From an uncultured Eubacteriales bacterium (GTDB lineage Bacteria > Bacillota > Clostridia > Oscillospirales > Oscillospiraceae): a DNA stretch of 43,217 nt. The notes beneath the pieces are model-generated. The model was not told the origin of the DNA and did not search any database. It worked only from the letters and a program-made list of their open reading frames with translations. Shown piece after piece: positions 41,013 through 43,217 of the stretch. The translations under genes were made by a program, and so were the position numbers. The stretch spans positions 1 to 43,217 of the forward strand of contig CATJWI010000109.1 of the NCBI GenBank assembly GCA_949744075.1. Reading direction: 5' to 3'. Numbering within the stretch: the stretch's first letter is position 1; every line of letters starts with the position of its first letter.

Positions 41013-43217
41013 TTTCCCGCCTTTTCCGCCACAAAGTCGTCCACGGCGGCCAGGGCGTCGTCCAACTTCAGTACATCGCTGCCGCCGCCCATGGCGGAAT
41101 CGGGCTTACCGCCGCCCTTGCCGCCACAGAGGGCGGTGACCGATTTGATGATATCTCCGGCCTTGACCCCCTTCTCAATGGCCTCCTTGCCGCAGACGGC
41201 CAGGAAAGTGATTTTTCCGTCGTTGATGGCGGAGAGGACAGCAACCACCTTGGAATCTTTGTCCCGGAGGAAGTCGCCCATCTTCCGGAGACGATCCGCG
41301 TCGGCGTTGGGCAGGGTGGCGGTGAGGACCTTCAGCCCGCATACGTCCTTGGCACCCATGAGGAAATTGTTGGCCTCGCCCAGGGCCTCTTTGGCTTTGA
41401 AGGCATCCACGGTGTGGCGCAGCTCCCGCAGCTCCTCCAGCTGTTGCTCGATGCGGAGGTCCAGTTCGCCGGGCTTGACTTTCAGAAGCTGAGCGGCGTG
41501 GAAGAGCAGCTCCCGGTTGCGGTCGATGTCTTCCAGGGTCAGCTTGCCAACGGTGGCCTCGATCCGGCGGACGCCGGAAGCCACTGAGGCTTCGGATTTA
41601 ATGCGGAAGGAGCCGGCCTTGGCAGTGTTGTCCAGGTGGGTGCCGCCGCAGAACTCAACGGACCAGCCCTGGCCCATGTCCACCACCCGAACAGTGTCGC
41701 CATACTTTTCACCGAAGAGGGCGATGGCTCCGCGCTGCTTGGCCTCCTCAATGGGGAGAATGTCAGTGTGGATATCATAGCCTGCCAGGATGGCCTCATT
41801 GACCTGGCTTTCCACTTCGCTGAGCTCCTCGGGGGTCATGGCGGAGAAGTGGGTAAAGTCGAAGCGGACCCGATCAGGCTCCACCAAGGAGCCGGCCTGC
41901 TGGACATGAGCGCCCAGCACATTGCGCAGGACCTTGTCCAGCAGGTGGGTGGCAGAGTGGGCCCGGGCCACGGCCCGGCGGCGCTCCAGGTCCACCGAGG
42001 CGGCAACAGACTGCCCCACCTGGAAGGTGCCGGAGACCACCTTGCCGTAGTGCATATACTTGCCGCCCTTGTTCTTCTGCACATCGTGGACCTCAAAGCG
42101 GGAATTTCCGGCGGAGATGACGCCGTGGTCGCCCACCTGGCCGCCCATTTCGGCGTAGAAGGGGGTCTGGTCCAGCACCAGGATGGCGTCGCTGTCCGCC
42201 ATGACCTGGTCCCGAAGCTCCTCCTCGGCCACGATGGCCAGGACCTTGGCGGGGCAGTCGGTGAGGTTAGCGGGGTCATAGCCCACGAACTGGGTCTCGG
42301 GCATGTCCTTACCAAATTCAATACCGGCCCAGCCCAGGTCGCCCAAGGCCTCCCGAGCCCGGCGGGCCCGCTCCTTCTGCTCCTGCATCAGCTGCTGGAA
42401 GGCGTCCTGATCCAGGGCCATACCCTGCTCCTGGACCATCTCCAGAGTCAGGTCGATGGGGAAGCCATAGGTATCATACAGCTTGAAGGCGTCGGCCCCA
42501 GAGAAGGTCTTTTCGCCCTTGACCTTATGGCCCTCCAGCATGTCGTTGAAAATTTTCAGACCGCCGTCGATGGTCCGGGCGAAGTTTTCCTCCTCCACCC
42601 GGATGACCTTGGTAATATAGTCCTGACGCTCCCGGAGCTCGGGGTAGTGGCCCTCGTTCTCGTGAATAACGGTGTCGCAGACCTCATAGAGGAAGGGCTC
42701 GTTGACCCCCAGCAGCTTGCCGTGGCGGGCGGCCCGGCGGAGGAGGCGGCGGAGCACATAGCCCCGGCCCTCGTTGGAAGGTAGAACGCCGTCGCAGATC
42801 ATGAAGGTGGCAGAGCGGATGTGGTCGGTGATAACCCGAAGGGACACGTCTTTCTGCTGGGTCTCCCCATAGTGGGCCCCGGTGATGTCAGAGACCTTGT
42901 GGGTGATATTCATGACGGTGTCCACATCGAAGAGGGAGTCCACATCTTGGCACACCACGGCCAGCCGCTCCAGACCCATGCCGGTGTCGATGTTTTTCTG
43001 TTTCAGCTCGGTATAGTGGTCCTGACCGTCGTTGTTGAACTGGGAGAAAACGATGTTCCAGACCTCCATATAGCGGTCACACTCACAGCCTACCGTGCAG
43101 CCGGGCTTGCCGCAGCCATAGGCAGGGCCCCGGTCATAGTAGATCTCGGAGCAGGGGCCGCAAGGGCCGGAACCGTGCTCCCAGAAATTGTCCTCCTTGC
43201 CGAACTTGAAGATGCGC
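41009..43217 (-). CDS. alaS: Alanine--tRNA ligase (N-terminus outside window)
   Basis: The minus-strand frame is open to the window edge, giving about 735 residues. It starts inside the catalytic domain at NFWEHGSGPCGPCSEIYYD, with a cysteine-rich insert (CGKPGCTVGCECDRYMEVWN) and MGLERLAVVCQDVDS. The editing domain has the metal ligands in RAHSATHLLDKVLR and the CGGTH motif (VEFCGGTHLDNT). The C-terminal oligomerisation domain ends in GGGKGGGKPDSAMGGG and the helix DALAAVDDFVAEKAGK. Overlaps the DUF4250 gene by 4 bp. Confidence 0.97.
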   Translation of the reverse strand, partial: RIFKFGKEDNFWEHGSGPCGPCSEIYYDRGPAYGCGKPGCTVGCECDRYMEVWNIVFSQFNNDGQDHYTELKQKNIDTGMGLERLAVVCQDVDSLFDVDTVMNITHKVSDITGAHYGETQQKDVSLRVITDHIRSATFMICDGVLPSNEGRGYVLRRLLRRAARHGKLLGVNEPFLYEVCDTVIHENEGHYPELRERQDYITKVIRVEEENFARTIDGGLKIFNDMLEGHKVKGEKTFSGADAFKLYDTYGFPIDLTLEMVQEQGMALDQDAFQQLMQEQKERARRAREALGDLGWAGIEFGKDMPETQFVGYDPANLTDCPAKVLAIVAEEELRDQVMADSDAILVLDQTPFYAEMGGQVGDHGVISAGNSRFEVHDVQKNKGGKYMHYGKVVSGTFQVGQSVAASVDLERRRAVARAHSATHLLDKVLRNVLGAHVQQAGSLVEPDRVRFDFTHFSAMTPEELSEVESQVNEAILAGYDIHTDILPIEEAKQRGAIALFGEKYGDTVRVVDMGQGWSVEFCGGTHLDNTAKAGSFRIKSEASVASGVRRIEATVGKLTLEDIDRNRELLFHAAQLLKVKPGELDLRIEQQLEELRELRHTVDAFKAKEALGEANNFLMGAKDVCGLKVLTATLPNADADRLRKMGDFLRDKDSKVVAVLSAINDGKITFLAVCGKEAIEKGVKAGDIIKSVTALCGGKGGGKPDSAMGGGSDVLKLDDALAAVDDFVAEKAGK

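Overview
The window is a gene-dense, GC-rich chromosomal segment from a spore-forming, anaerobic Firmicute. Its genes fit the Oscillospiraceae/Flavonifractor-like gut clostridia. The indicators are spore genes (spoVAD, spoVAE, spoIIR, a SleB-type hydrolase), T-box leaders, the indirect Asn-tRNA route (AspRS plus GatCAB), a folate-type ECF transporter under a tetrahydrofolate riboswitch, rubredoxin, and a choloylglycine (bile salt) hydrolase. Genus-level assignment is inference. No tRNA, rRNA, CRISPR array, insertion sequence or prophage was seen. The content is mostly core chromosome with a few accessory genes.

Layout. 1-2.0 kb: 5' end of pheS behind a Phe T-box, divergent from nnrD and a lipoprotein. 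2.0-5.2 kb: a SUFU-domain gene divergent from alr, then a MazF-type toxin without a recognisable antitoxin and a small secreted protein. 5.2-8.1 kb: hemolysin-III protein, ferritin-like protein, spoVAE and spoVAD. 8.2-13.2 kb: a GNAT / coiled-coil membrane protein / zinc-ribbon / acyl-ACP thioesterase operon, then guaB and a cyclase. 13.3-17.6 kb: SleB-type hydrolase, and an operon of an iron-sulfur-flavoprotein-like reductase, a membrane-anchored 5'-nucleotidase and a class II aldolase. 17.7-22.5 kb: T-box(Asn)-aspS-gatC-gatA-gatB.

22.6-28.3 kb: family-4 uracil-DNA glycosylase, a small XRE regulator pair, then an Lrp / aminotransferase / thrH / DUF1015 / ispE operon. 28.3-30.3 kb: spoIIR-rubredoxin and a P1 (DmpA-type) peptidase. 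30.6-34.7 kb: holA, a P-loop DUF4914 protein, rnmV and a FlaR-like kinase. 34.7-36.9 kb: THF riboswitch-folT and a multiply frameshifted K+/H+ antiporter pseudogene. 37.0-40.8 kb: polytopic membrane protein, HIT protein, cupin and bile salt hydrolase. 40.8-43.2 kb: a DUF4250 gene and alaS, which runs off the window.

Regulation is unusually readable. Sixteen sigma-A-type promoters could be placed by hexamer and spacer length (fifteen with 17- or 18-bp spacers, one with 16 bp), several of them divergent pairs with shared or adjacent -35 boxes. Two T-boxes have readable specifiers (TTC for Phe, AAC for Asn). The folT leader shows both an aptamer and a Shine-Dalgarno-sequestering hairpin. The least-described material is the P-loop DUF4914 protein, the ThrH-DUF1015 pairing, the membrane/zinc-ribbon operon at 8.2-11.0 kb, the antitoxin-less MazF, and a perfect 12-bp inverted repeat sitting on the cupin promoter.
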